Numbered from the stretch's first letter, positions 1 through 7,446 are shown. The stretch: 9,914 bases of DNA from Anaerolineae bacterium (GCA_015492875.1 WGEI01000281.1:1-9914); one strand, 5' to 3'. A program made the numbers and translations. Notes: generated by a model from the sequence alone, not told the origin.

Positions 1-1200
1 GCTGTGATGAGCCTACAAGCTAATGTGCCGAACACTTTGCCCGGTCAGGCCGTCACCTTCATTTTGCTGGGCGATGCCGAACTAGAAAATGCTGTTGAGC
101 CAGAAGAAGCTTTTACCCCAGCAAACCCCGTACCCATCTTTGGCAATGTGCGGGAAGGGGCGAACATACGCAGCGGACCAGGCCTCAATTTTAATGTCAT
201 TGGCGCTTTGGCGAAGGATGACCGTGTTGAAGCTGATGGTATAGACCCAACCGGCGAGTGGCTTCGTATTGTTTACAACAACCGCATTGGCTGGGTAAAT
301 CTGAGCGTTATCGCCGTTGATACTGAGGCACTTGCCACTCTGCCAGTATTAGATGGCACACAACGTATGCCCATGCAGGCGTTCTACCTACGCACTGGCA
401 TTGGCCAGCCCACATGTAACGAAATATCCGATGATGTGTTGGTTGTTCAAGGGCCACAAAATCTAGAAGTGGAGTTCACCATTAATGGCGCAGATGTGCG
501 TATTGGCTCAACCGTCCTCTTCCGTATTTTGCCACCCGGCGATTTGATGGAAATCATCGTTTTGGATGGCAAAGCCATTGTCACCGACCCCGATACTGGG
601 GCGACCAAAACCGTTTTTGGCGGCCAACGTAGCGTTGTTTGCCTCTCTGAACCGGATAATTTGGGTATTGATGGCCAACCTAATGATCGCATTGTTTCTT
701 GCGGTTGGTCGAAGCCAGAGCCGGTGCAGTTAGATACATTACAGGGCTGGTGTGTGTTAGAGGGCGTGCCAGCAGATTTACTCAATTACCCCATTGACTT
801 GCTTTGCCCCGGCGACCCAACGCCAACCCCAGTACCACAACCCGTCACGCAAAACACGAGCGGTGTTGATTGTTCAAATTTCCGCCTCACATATCCATTG
901 TTCAGCATTCCTACTGGCCCCGCCGAAACCTTCTACTGGGATGAGGCGCAGGGCGTGGATGATTATCGGGTTATTTTCTATAACAGCACGGGAGCAGAAG
1001 TTGCTAGCTATAACGTTGGCGGCACAACGCCCAACATCACCTTGAATACGCGAGACTTGCCAATTGGCGGCGTGGGGAGTTGGCGGGTACAGGCATTACT
1101 CAATGGGCAAGTGGTCTGCGATACTGGCCCAACGGCGCCGCTAGTGCATGAGCCTGATACGAATAACCCGGTGGCGAGCGCTACGCCAATACCTGAATAG
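1..1200 (+). CDS. SH3b-domain extracellular/envelope protein, 5'-partial, probably frameshifted near its C-terminus
   Basis: The frame is open from base 1, so the gene very likely begins upstream; the GTG at 4 and ATG at 7 have no ribosome binding site in view. Numbering from the GTG, residues 47-105 form a bacterial SH3 (SH3b) domain: the core NIRSGPGLNFNVIG, a central GEWLRI strand and the closing GWV are all visible. These domains usually bind cell-wall or other envelope ligands. Residues 125-215 are a beta-rich segment with paired cysteines (C138, C213). A Thr/Pro linker (PTPTPVPQP, 272-280) leads to a fibronectin-like or Ig-like beta domain at about 288-382, with C290 and C372. This architecture points to export, although the signal peptide would lie outside the window. 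The frame stops at TAG 1198-1200, but coherent protein sequence resumes in frame 3 at once (see 1197-1472). The native protein was therefore probably about 90 residues longer. Ligand and role are unknown. Confidence 0.8.
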   Translation, partial: AVMSLQANVPNTLPGQAVTFILLGDAELENAVEPEEAFTPANPVPIFGNVREGANIRSGPGLNFNVIGALAKDDRVEADGIDPTGEWLRIVYNNRIGWVNLSVIAVDTEALATLPVLDGTQRMPMQAFYLRTGIGQPTCNEISDDVLVVQGPQNLEVEFTINGADVRIGSTVLFRILPPGDLMEIIVLDGKAIVTDPDTGATKTVFGGQRSVVCLSEPDNLGIDGQPNDRIVSCGWSKPEPVQLDTLQGWCVLEGVPADLLNYPIDLLCPGDPTPTPVPQPVTQNTSGVDCSNFRLTYPLFSIPTGPAETFYWDEAQGVDDYRVIFYNSTGAEVASYNVGGTTPNITLNTRDLPIGGVGSWRVQALLNGQVVCDTGPTAPLVHEPDTNNPVASATPIPE

Positions 1201-1472
1201 GCGAGGTTTATACCGGCACCGGCCAAAAAGTCGTCTGGGAATGTGTCAATCCCGATGGCAATATAACTAATGTGAGTTGGTTCGGCTATTCAGCTGTAGA
1301 CTTTTTGTCGCTTGATTATAGCTCCTTCGGGACTGGTGCTACTGGATACGCTTTGGGTTCTGGGCCTTCTGGTACAACCTCAATCAATGTATGTGGCAAT
1401 GCAACGGGTACGGTTTATGTGAATAGTAACCCGTACTCACTGCCGCCGATTGTTTGTGGTGGTGGTTGTTAA
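1197..1472 (+). pseudogene. C-terminal remainder of the SH3b protein in a shifted frame
   Basis: Frame 3 is open from 1197 to the TAA at 1470-1472 and reads as a plausible extracellular domain. It starts around GEVYTGTGQKVVWECV, is rich in Gly/Ser/Thr/Asn and aromatic residues, and has cysteines in ECV, NVCGN and IVCGGGC, matching the paired-Cys style of the preceding gene. There is no ribosome binding site or good start at its head. An internal GTG at 1272 would cut off a well-formed N-terminal part and also lacks a Shine-Dalgarno. The simplest reading is that this is the true C-terminus of the gene ending at 1200, separated by a one-base loss (or two-base gain) next to 1197. A terminator directly follows 1472 rather than 1200, which supports 1472 as the original gene end. 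Whether the shift is real decay or a sequencing error cannot be told from the sequence. Confidence 0.6.
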
Positions 1473-1483
1473 GCTATATAGCT
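1472..1483. repeat. Perfect 12-base palindrome AGCTATATAGCT
   Basis: This is an exact palindrome that begins on the last base of the TAA stop and sits just before the terminator hairpin. It could be a protein-binding site or chance; its position after a gene end argues against an operator. I can assign no function. Confidence 0.3.
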
Positions 1484-1491
1484 GATTAGTT

Positions 1492-1518
1492 AAGGCCTCG
1501 CTTTGGCGGGGCCTTTTT
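1492..1518 (+). terminator. Rho-independent terminator after the SH3b gene
   Basis: A ten-pair stem (1492-1501 with 1506-1515, one T-G wobble) closes a TTTG loop and runs into a T tract at 1514-1518. It lies 20 bases after the TAA at 1472. The T tail overlaps the stop codon of the convergent DUF423 gene. The other strand has no good T run, so it acts mainly on plus-strand transcription. Confidence 0.85.
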
Positions 1519-1891
1519 ACTTACTCCGCCACACGAAGAAACCACTGAGCGCCCAGCCAGCTAATAGCGCCACGCCGCCAATTGGCGCAATCGCTCCCAT
1601 AAACCCGAAGCCGAAGATGGACAATAGCAATAAACTGCCGCTGAAAAGCACAATACCAATGGCGAAGCTGTAACCTGCCCAGTGCATTGGTTGCTGCGGA
1701 TATTTTTCATCGAGCCACGCTACAGCCCAAATAGCCAGCGCATGAATCATCATATAACTGATGCTGGTGTGATAGGTATCAGTGCGCCCGTTGGCCTCTA
1801 AAATATCACGTAGCCCATGCGCCCCAAATGCGCCCAACGCTACGCTCAAAAATCCGAAAAATGCGCCAAAAATAATGAGCCGCCGTTGCAT
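1517..1891 (-). CDS. DUF423 family small integral membrane protein
   Basis: This is a 124-residue protein, the usual length for DUF423 (the YgdD/YwdK type). Family hallmarks are visible: an N-terminal helix followed by GAFGAHGL (20-27), YHTSISYMMIHALA (40-53), a glycine-rich segment with FSGSLLLL (83-90), and GAIAPIGGVALLAGW (99-113). Four hydrophobic segments are predicted at about 4-24, 46-60, 71-91 and 96-121, so it should be a four-pass inner-membrane protein. The biochemical role of the family is not established. The ATG start is well supported: AAGGAG lies five bases upstream. It appears to be transcribed alone from the promoter at 1927-1955, on the same strand as hsp20 but separated from it by a terminator. 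It converges on the SH3b gene, and its stop codon lies inside that gene's terminator tail. Confidence 0.93.
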   Translation of the reverse strand: MQRRLIIFGAFFGFLSVALGAFGAHGLRDILEANGRTDTYHTSISYMMIHALAIWAVAWLDEKYPQQPMHWAGYSFAIGIVLFSGSLLLLSIFGFGFMGAIAPIGGVALLAGWALSGFFVWRSK

Positions 1892-1926
1892 GTGGTCTCC
1901 TTAAGGTGAAGGGGTAAACGCCCATC

Positions 1927-1955
1927 ATTATATATTACGCTATAGGTTTATTGAA
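1927..1955 (-). promoter_or_regulatory. Candidate sigma70 promoter for the DUF423 gene
   Basis: On the minus strand there is a perfect -10 TATAAT (1932-1927) with a weak -35 TTCAAT (1955-1950) at exactly 17 bases spacing. The -10 is about 35 bases upstream of the DUF423 start. It directly follows the hsp20 terminator, which fits independent transcription of the two genes. Confidence 0.5.
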
Positions 1956-1957
1956 GT

Positions 1958-1988
1958 AAAAAGGGCAGGCACGATTAATGCCCGCCCT
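1958..1988 (-). terminator. Rho-independent terminator of hsp20
   Basis: A nine-position stem (1980-1988 with 1962-1970, one internal mismatch) encloses a nine-base loop. Read on the minus strand, it is followed by TTTTT (1962-1958). It lies about 30 bases after the hsp20 stop codon. Confidence 0.75.
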
Positions 1989-2020
1989 CATGGTTTGAGC
2001 GTCCTAAAATGCGATAGGGG

Positions 2021-2455
2021 TTATGCCTTGCTTTCGCCCGCCTTGACGCGAATCTGCTTCGGTTGTGCTTCTTCAGCTTTCGGTACAACCAGCTTCAGAA
2101 CGCCGTTTTCATAGGTCGCTTCAACAGCATCCGCTTTCACCTGTTCTGGCAAGCGCACACTACGGCTGAAGCGCCCATAGTAACGCTCCTGAATTAATGT
2201 GCGGCTGCCTTCCGCAGGTTGTTCGCGCTTGACTTCGGCGGTAATGGTCAACACGTTATCATGGAGTTGAACATCAATTTCTTCTGGATTGACGCCCGGC
2301 AACGCGGTGCTGATGGTATAAGCGTTATTGTCCTCATGCACATCAAGTGCTAGCGCAAAATGACGTTCCCCATTGGATTCAACACCAAAATTGCGCAGGG
2401 TTTCTTCAATGAAGCGATCAATTAAAGGTGTATTACGACGTGTCATCATAGCCAT
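2021..2455 (-). CDS. Hsp20/alpha-crystallin family small heat-shock protein
   Basis: This is a 144-residue cytoplasmic small heat-shock protein, an ATP-independent holdase that binds unfolding proteins as large oligomers. The alpha-crystallin domain spans about 35-127. Visible landmarks are ALPGV (51-55), EEIDVQLHDNVLTI (58-71), the loop with ERYYGRFSRSVRLPE (90-104), and ENGVLKLVVPK with the conserved GVL (118-120). The short C-terminal tail carries an I-x-V motif (QIRV, 134-137), the type that docks neighbouring dimers. I chose the ATG at 2455-2453 because GGGAGGGAG lies five bases upstream. The frame could be extended to an ATG at 2533, but the extra 26 residues have no family character and would run through that ribosome binding site. 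It is transcribed away from the hydantoinase operon. I see no CIRCE-type operator upstream, so its heat control, if any, is not visible. Confidence 0.95.
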   Translation of the reverse strand: MAMMTRRNTPLIDRFIEETLRNFGVESNGERHFALALDVHEDNNAYTISTALPGVNPEEIDVQLHDNVLTITAEVKREQPAEGSRTLIQERYYGRFSRSVRLPEQVKADAVEATYENGVLKLVVPKAEEAQPKQIRVKAGESKA

Positions 2456-2460
2456 TATTT

Positions 2461-2469
2461 CTCCCTCCC
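2461..2469 (-). promoter_or_regulatory. Strong ribosome binding site that decides the hsp20 start
   Basis: The minus strand reads GGGAGGGAG, five bases before ATG 2455. It makes the 144-residue start much more likely than the upstream ATG at 2533. Confidence 0.75.
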
Positions 2470-2617
2470 GTACCTGTCCTTGTTTCGAATTCATCCCTAT
2501 CATATGGCGGCAATATAAGAGAAATTTCTGCAAAACATAAAAGCACTATCAACAAAATATAGACTTTTCATTAGAAGGAATTTAATGTTGTTGAAGCCCA
2601 ATCGTTTTGGTGGCACG

Positions 2618-2646
2618 TTGGTAAGTGATGGCGTACAGGGTATAAT
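2618..2646 (+). promoter_or_regulatory. Sigma70-like promoter of the hyuAB operon
   Basis: A -35 TTGGTA (2618-2623) and a perfect -10 TATAAT (2641-2646) are separated by 17 bases. Transcription would start near 2653 and leave a leader of about 34 bases before hyuA. It lies in the divergent intergenic region shared with hsp20. No operator could be recognised. Confidence 0.7.
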
Positions 2647-2686
2647 ACCGCTTTGTTATGATCGTTCGCATTCGTCGAGATGAACT

Positions 2687-4693
2687 ATGCACGTTGGCGT
2701 TGATATAGGCGGTACATTCACCGATTTTGTGTTTCATGAAAATGGAACATTGCGGATTCATAAGCGTTCTAGCACGCCACAAAATCCTGCCCTAGCCATG
2801 CTAGAAGGGCTGCGTACCCTCGCGGGGGAAACCTTGCAGACATTGCAACAAGTATCACATGGCTCTACAGTGGCGACGAATGCCATTCTAGAGCGTAAGG
2901 GCGCAAAAATCGCGCTCATCACCACGCAAGGGTTTCGTGATGTACTCTTCATTGGTCGCCAAAACCGTTCTCAACTTTACGCCCTCAATCCCCAATTGCC
3001 AGCCCCCCTCGTGCCACGAGAGCGGTGCTATGATGTGCCCGAACGCCTCGATTTTCGGGGAGAAGTGCTCCAGCCATTGGATATAAAAGCGCTAGATAAA
3101 ATTTTAGATGATATTGCCAAGCAGAAAGTTGAAGCGGTGGCTGTCTGCTTGCTATTCAGCTATATGAACCCCGCTCATGAACAAGCTATCCGCGACCGTA
3201 TTCGCGAGCGTGGCCTGCTGGAAGATTGGCAAGTTGCATTATCTTCGGATGTGTTGCCAGAATTTCGTGAATACGAACGCGCCAGCACTGTCGCATTAGA
3301 GGCCTATGTCCGCCCGATTATGGGGCGCTATGTGCAGCAGATTGCTGATGCCTTGCCTTCGTCTTGCCACTTACGCATCATGAAATCCGATGGCGGGGTG
3401 ATTAGCGCATCAACCGTGCGCCAACAGGCCGTACAAACTGCCCTGAGTGGCCCTGCCGCTGGCGTCATCGCTGCGCATTATCTCGCGCGATTGGCTGGCT
3501 ATGATAATGTTGTCACGCTGGATATGGGGGGAACTTCAACCGATGTCGCCTTATTTGCTGGGCGTCCAACCCATAGACCAGAATCCCAAATTGATAACTT
3601 GCCGTTGCGCTTCCGCCTGCTAGATATTGAAACCATTGGCGCGGGCGGTGGCTCTATCGCCCGCCTTGATGCGGGTGGGGCGTTGCGCGTTGGGCCAGAG
3701 AGCGCCGGGGCAGACCCTGGCCCAATTGTATATGGGCGCGGTGGCGAGCAACTCACTGTCAGTGATGCCAATGCCATTTTAGGCCGCCTAGACCCGGAGC
3801 ATTTTCTCGGCGGTGAAATGCCCCTTCAGCTAGATGCTGCCCAAAAACAGATGGAACAACTCGCCGAGCAAATGGGCGTCACCGCTGTGCAGGCCGCAGC
3901 TGGCATTATCGAAGTGGCCAATATCAATATCAACCGCGCTCTGCGGCGCGTTTCTGTGTCGCGCGGGCACGACCCACGTCACTTTACGCTAGTGGCGTTT
4001 GGTGGGGCCGGCCCCCTTCATGCCTGCGATGTCGCCCGCAGTTTGCGGATGCCGCGTGTACTCATCCCGCGCTATCCCGGCGTTTTGTGCGCCTTTGGCT
4101 TGCTTGTGGCCGATATTGCCCTAGAGTATAGCCGCCCGGTAATGCGCCCGGTGACTATCGCTTCAGTGGCAGAAATGCGTGTGATGATGGCCGATATGAT
4201 GCGCCATGCTCATGACGATTTGAAGCGCGAAGGCGTCCCTAAAGAGCAGCGCCGTTTCCGTGCGATTTTAGAGATGCGCTATAAGGGGCAAGCTTATGAG
4301 TTACCCGTCTCGTTGAGCTTTGGCAAAATCAAAGCGCAGGTTGTCGAGGCCTTCCACGAAACCCACGAGCGCACTTATGGCCATGCCCTGCGTGACCGTG
4401 AAGTCGAAGCAGTGAACTTGCGTTTACAGGCGATTGGCATCATCGAAAAACCGTCTATAGAGCCAGCGCCTGTGCAGGATAATAGTGGCGCAGATGCCCT
4501 TTTGCGCCTGAGCACCGCGCCAAATGGCCAGCGCCTCGCCCTGTATGACCGCGAGTTACTGGTTCCGGGCGCGCGTTTTCCCGGTCCAGCACTCATTTTC
4601 CAACTCGATTGTACAACCTACATTCCTGAAGGGTGGAAAGCCTACGTAGATGGCTATCGCAATCTCATCTTAGAAGATATTGCCCAAGCATAA
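2687..4693 (+). CDS. hyuA: Hydantoinase/5-oxoprolinase family protein, A subunit (ATPase subunit)
   Basis: This is a 668-residue protein, close to the usual 650-700 for HyuA-type subunits. In the family, the A subunit has an acetate/sugar-kinase-like (ASKHA) fold and uses ATP to activate a cyclic amide such as N-methylhydantoin or 5-oxoproline. The N-terminal domain (3-180) begins with the phosphate-binding GVDIGGTFTD (4-13) and contains SHGSTVATNAILERKGAK (57-74). The central domain (about 200-490) has FREYERAS (193-200), MKSDGG (232-237), ALSGPAAGV (252-260), the second phosphate loop DMGGTSTD (279-286), GAGGGS (318-323) and VAFGGAGPLHA (436-446). The C-terminal domain follows to the end. 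The ATG start is fixed by an in-frame TGA two codons upstream; the ribosome binding site is weak (GAGA). It lies six bases before the earliest possible hyuB start. The true substrate cannot be read from sequence. Confidence 0.93.
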   Translation: MHVGVDIGGTFTDFVFHENGTLRIHKRSSTPQNPALAMLEGLRTLAGETLQTLQQVSHGSTVATNAILERKGAKIALITTQGFRDVLFIGRQNRSQLYALNPQLPAPLVPRERCYDVPERLDFRGEVLQPLDIKALDKILDDIAKQKVEAVAVCLLFSYMNPAHEQAIRDRIRERGLLEDWQVALSSDVLPEFREYERASTVALEAYVRPIMGRYVQQIADALPSSCHLRIMKSDGGVISASTVRQQAVQTALSGPAAGVIAAHYLARLAGYDNVVTLDMGGTSTDVALFAGRPTHRPESQIDNLPLRFRLLDIETIGAGGGSIARLDAGGALRVGPESAGADPGPIVYGRGGEQLTVSDANAILGRLDPEHFLGGEMPLQLDAAQKQMEQLAEQMGVTAVQAAAGIIEVANININRALRRVSVSRGHDPRHFTLVAFGGAGPLHACDVARSLRMPRVLIPRYPGVLCAFGLLVADIALEYSRPVMRPVTIASVAEMRVMMADMMRHAHDDLKREGVPKEQRRFRAILEMRYKGQAYELPVSLSFGKIKAQVVEAFHETHERTYGHALRDREVEAVNLRLQAIGIIEKPSIEPAPVQDNSGADALLRLSTAPNGQRLALYDRELLVPGARFPGPALIFQLDCTTYIPEGWKAYVDGYRNLILEDIAQA

Positions 4694-4720
4694 GGGACAG
4701 TGGGGGAAGCGACACAACTT

Positions 4721-6313
4721 ATGAGCGATAAAATCACCGTTGATGCAATCAGCCTCGAAGTCTTCAAAAACTTATTCGCCTCCATTGCCGAGGAAATGGG
4801 CGTCACATTACGCCGCTCCAGCTTTAGCCCCAATATCCGCGAACGGCTGGATTTTAGCTGCGCCTTATTTGATAAAGACGCGCGCATGGTCGCACAAGCT
4901 GCCCATATCCCAGTGCATTTGGGCAGTATGCCCGCTTCAGTGGCCTATGCGGTCCGCCACTTTGAAGGCTTCTTACAAGGGGATGTCGCCATTCTCAATG
5001 ACCCCTATCGCGGTGGCACGCACCTGCCGGATATTACGATGGTATCGCCTGTTTTCGGCCCAGATGGCTTAGAATTTTTCGTCGCCAGCCGCGCCCACCA
5101 TGCCGATGTTGGCGGGATGTCTCCTGGTTCGCTCCCCCTCAGCACAGAGCTATACCAAGAAGGCCTCATCATTCCCCCCGTGAAGTTGCGGATGAGCGGT
5201 TGGTTCAATGATGGCGTTTTAGACTTGATTGTCGCCAATAGCCGCGCCCCACAAGAACGGCTTGGCGATATTGAAGCCCAACTTGCCGCCCATCGTATTG
5301 GCGAATTGCGCCTGCAAGACATCATCATTGAGTACGGCGCAGAGGCGGTGAAAGCCCACGCACAGGCGCTCATTGACTACTCTCGCCGCATGACAGAGGC
5401 GACCATCGCCGCCATCCCCGACGGCACATATCGCTTTGAGGATGCACTAGAAGGCGATGGTCAAACCGAAAGCGAAATCCCGATTTGTGTGACGATCAAA
5501 GTGAGTGGCGAGCACATGACCGTAGATTTTGAAGGCAGTGCGCCCCAAGTCGCGGGCAATGTGAATGCTGTTAGCGCCATTGTTCGCTCGGCCACATGGT
5601 ATTGTATTCGCCTGTTGGCAGAAGATGATGTGCCAGTTAATCACGGCTGCTTTGAACCAATTGAAGTTATCACACCAGAACATAGCCTGCTCAACCCAGA
5701 TTTTCCGGCAGCGGTGGCCGTAGGCAATACTGAAACCGGCCAGCGCATTGTTGATGTCGTTTTGGGGGCGCTTTCCAAAGCCTTACCAGACCGCATCCCC
5801 GCCGCTTCTCAGGGCACAATGAATAACTTCACTGTCGGCATGGTAGTCAATGGCCAACAGTATGTTTACTACGAAACAATAGGTGGTGGTCATGGCGCAG
5901 GCCCCTCGTGGCATGGCATCAGCGGGCGGCATAGCCACATGACCAACACGCTGAATACACCTGTAGAGGCCTTAGAATTCACCTATCCCCTACGGGTTCG
6001 TGCTTACGAATTGCGAGATAAATCTGGCGGTAAAGGGCGTTTCTTCGGTGGGGATGGCATCCGCCGTGAATATGAATTCCTCGCGCCTGCAACCGTGACA
6101 TTTAATTCAGAGCGCCGTACCCGTCCCCCGTATGGCCTCAATGGTGGTAAGCCCGGCGCATGTGGCCAAAATACGATTATCCGCGCCGATGGCACAACAG
6201 AAACTGTCGGGGCGAAATATACCGCCCGCCTACAAAGTGGCGATCGTGTCATTATCGAAACCCCTGGTGGTGGTGGATGGGGCAAAACCTCATCGCGTAA
6301 ATCTAAAAGATAA
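4721..6313 (+). CDS. hyuB: Hydantoinase/5-oxoprolinase family protein, B subunit
   Basis: This is a 530-residue B subunit, normal for the family. In the two-subunit enzymes it pairs with the A subunit, and together they open a cyclic amide at the cost of ATP. Conserved blocks run the whole length: ITVDAISLEVFKN (5-17), VTLRRSSFSPNIRERLDFSCALFD (28-51), HIPVHLGSMPASV (62-74), LNDPYRGGTHLPDI (92-105), SRAHHADVGGMSPGS (123-137), ERLGDIEAQLAAH (179-191), GNTETGQRIVD (335-345), ETIGGGHGAGPSWHG (385-399), ELRDKSGGKGRFFGGDG (430-446) and the terminal ETPGGGGWG (513-521). The HHAD and nearby Asp/His residues are candidate metal ligands, by inference from related carboxylases. I prefer ATG 4721 because the family usually begins near this point. 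An in-frame GTG at 4700 would add seven residues, and neither start has an ideal ribosome binding site. It is co-transcribed with hyuA. I see no terminator after it. Confidence 0.93.
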   Translation: MSDKITVDAISLEVFKNLFASIAEEMGVTLRRSSFSPNIRERLDFSCALFDKDARMVAQAAHIPVHLGSMPASVAYAVRHFEGFLQGDVAILNDPYRGGTHLPDITMVSPVFGPDGLEFFVASRAHHADVGGMSPGSLPLSTELYQEGLIIPPVKLRMSGWFNDGVLDLIVANSRAPQERLGDIEAQLAAHRIGELRLQDIIIEYGAEAVKAHAQALIDYSRRMTEATIAAIPDGTYRFEDALEGDGQTESEIPICVTIKVSGEHMTVDFEGSAPQVAGNVNAVSAIVRSATWYCIRLLAEDDVPVNHGCFEPIEVITPEHSLLNPDFPAAVAVGNTETGQRIVDVVLGALSKALPDRIPAASQGTMNNFTVGMVVNGQQYVYYETIGGGHGAGPSWHGISGRHSHMTNTLNTPVEALEFTYPLRVRAYELRDKSGGKGRFFGGDGIRREYEFLAPATVTFNSERRTRPPYGLNGGKPGACGQNTIIRADGTTETVGAKYTARLQSGDRVIIETPGGGGWGKTSSRKSKR

Positions 6314-6338
6314 TTCAGCATAACTATCCCTTCTCCGA

Positions 6339-6344
6339 TATAAT
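6339..6344 (+). promoter_or_regulatory. Candidate -10 box before the two-pass membrane protein gene
   Basis: A perfect TATAAT lies 39 bases before the ATG at 6383 in the short gap after hyuB. No good -35 is present at 16-18 bases (CAGCAT at 17), so it is either a weak or activator-dependent promoter, or chance. Confidence 0.35.
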
Positions 6345-6382
6345 GAAACCAACTTTAATTTTGCTCATTAAAGAGGGGACAT

Positions 6383-7399
6383 ATGACACTTGTTGAAAAA
6401 GCCATGAAGCGCTCGGATAGGGTGTTGTTACTAGCTTCTCTATTTGGTATCATTGTGGTGGTATTGGCCTTTGTCGTCAGCCGCAATTATTATGCGAATT
6501 ACTTCAATGGCCCATTTGAAGCCAATAGTCAAGATATTTTGGCTATCGATACCCTAGAGGGGTTAGATAAGTATTACCTCACCGTGACGGGCGATGACGC
6601 GGCAGATACTGGCTATCAACTGTTCGAAGTCAGCGATGGCGGTTCGCGCACGCCCAAAGCGAATTACCATGCCTTGCTGGTTGGCGATAAATTCTTGCTG
6701 GTCAAAGCGCCGGTAGATGTTGAAGAGCCGCAGCTGACTTATACAGGGTCGCTAGTATCTATCCCCAATGATACACAACGCGATGTCATTGCCGATATCG
6801 AGCGTGACTTTCCCCGCCTCAAAGACCAGTTTTTGCCGTATATGCTCACAACAGATGATTTCAAAATCTCTGGCACAATTGGCTTGATTGTTGGTGGTGT
6901 TGTGGTTTTGCTGTGCTTATATGGCCTTATAACTTGGATGCGTCGCCGCCGTGACCCCAAATCGCACCCGATTATGCGTTCACTCGCCCGCTATGGCGAT
7001 CCAGAAATGGTAGCCGAGGAGTTGCAACGGGAATATGACCGTGGCATGGAAAAAGTGGGCAAGCTCTATCTAGGGCAAAACTGGATGTACTATCAGTTTG
7101 GTGCGAATTTTCAGGTGATGAAATTGAGCGACCTCGCATGGCTATACAAAAAGGTCGTTAAGCAACGTGGCATCTCAACCTATCTCGCCTTTTTTTACGA
7201 TAAACATGGCAAACATGTATCTGTAAGCGCGCGGCAGAAAAACGTCGATGCTATGCTAGAGGCAGTTGCCCAGCGCGCGCCCTGGGCTATCCCTGGATAT
7301 ACGCCCGAAATTGACAAGACATGGAGAAAAGACCGTGCTGTCTTCCTCGCCGCTGTGGAAGAGCGCCGTATGCAGGCCTCTGGAGGCAATTGGGGATAA
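6383..7399 (+). CDS. Two-pass membrane protein of unknown function
   Basis: This is a 338-residue protein I do not recognise with confidence; it may belong to one of the uncharacterised DUF families (DUF6709 is a guess). The first hydrophobic helix is at about 14-33 after a basic N-terminus, and the second at about 163-186, followed by the stop-transfer cluster RRRR (187-190). By the positive-inside rule, the segment between them (about 34-162) should lie outside and the C-terminal part (187-338) in the cytoplasm. The cytoplasmic part contains HPIMRSLARYGDPEMVAEEL (195-214), a block with W234 and YYQFG (236-240) followed by LSDLAWLYKKV (248-258), and a final mixed helix/strand region. This resembles a PH-like or YcxB-like small beta domain, by inference only. 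The start is supported by GAGGGG four bases upstream of ATG 6383. It has its own candidate -10 box and a terminator downstream, so it is probably a single-gene unit. Confidence 0.85.
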   Translation: MTLVEKAMKRSDRVLLLASLFGIIVVVLAFVVSRNYYANYFNGPFEANSQDILAIDTLEGLDKYYLTVTGDDAADTGYQLFEVSDGGSRTPKANYHALLVGDKFLLVKAPVDVEEPQLTYTGSLVSIPNDTQRDVIADIERDFPRLKDQFLPYMLTTDDFKISGTIGLIVGGVVVLLCLYGLITWMRRRRDPKSHPIMRSLARYGDPEMVAEELQREYDRGMEKVGKLYLGQNWMYYQFGANFQVMKLSDLAWLYKKVVKQRGISTYLAFFYDKHGKHVSVSARQKNVDAMLEAVAQRAPWAIPGYTPEIDKTWRKDRAVFLAAVEERRMQASGGNWG

Positions 7400-7446
7400 G
7401 CCTGCTCATCGGATTAAATTAGGATTGAAGGTCGTAAACACTTGGG

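Noticed and set aside
447..785. 112-residue minus-strand frame opposite the SH3b gene
   Set aside because: The plus strand here encodes a coherent beta-rich domain; the minus-strand frame has no recognisable features or start signal.
1272..1472. Independent 66-residue gene starting at GTG 1272
   Set aside because: The same frame is open and protein-like back to 1197, there is no ribosome binding site before 1272, and the sequence is better explained as the frameshifted end of the upstream gene.
2534..2600. Possible CIRCE (HrcA) operator, prompted by GCACTATC near 2553 upstream of hsp20
   Set aside because: The second half-site GAGTGCTAA at nine bases spacing is absent.
2582..2782. 66-residue minus-strand reading frame spanning the hsp20-hyuA gap and the start of hyuA
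   Set aside because: It has a low-complexity, non-protein-like composition, no ribosome binding site, and overlaps the strong hyuA promoter and N-terminus.
5005..5373. 122-residue minus-strand frame opposite hyuB
   Set aside because: It is antisense to highly conserved hyuB blocks and rich in Ser/Arg/Pro, as expected for a mirror frame.
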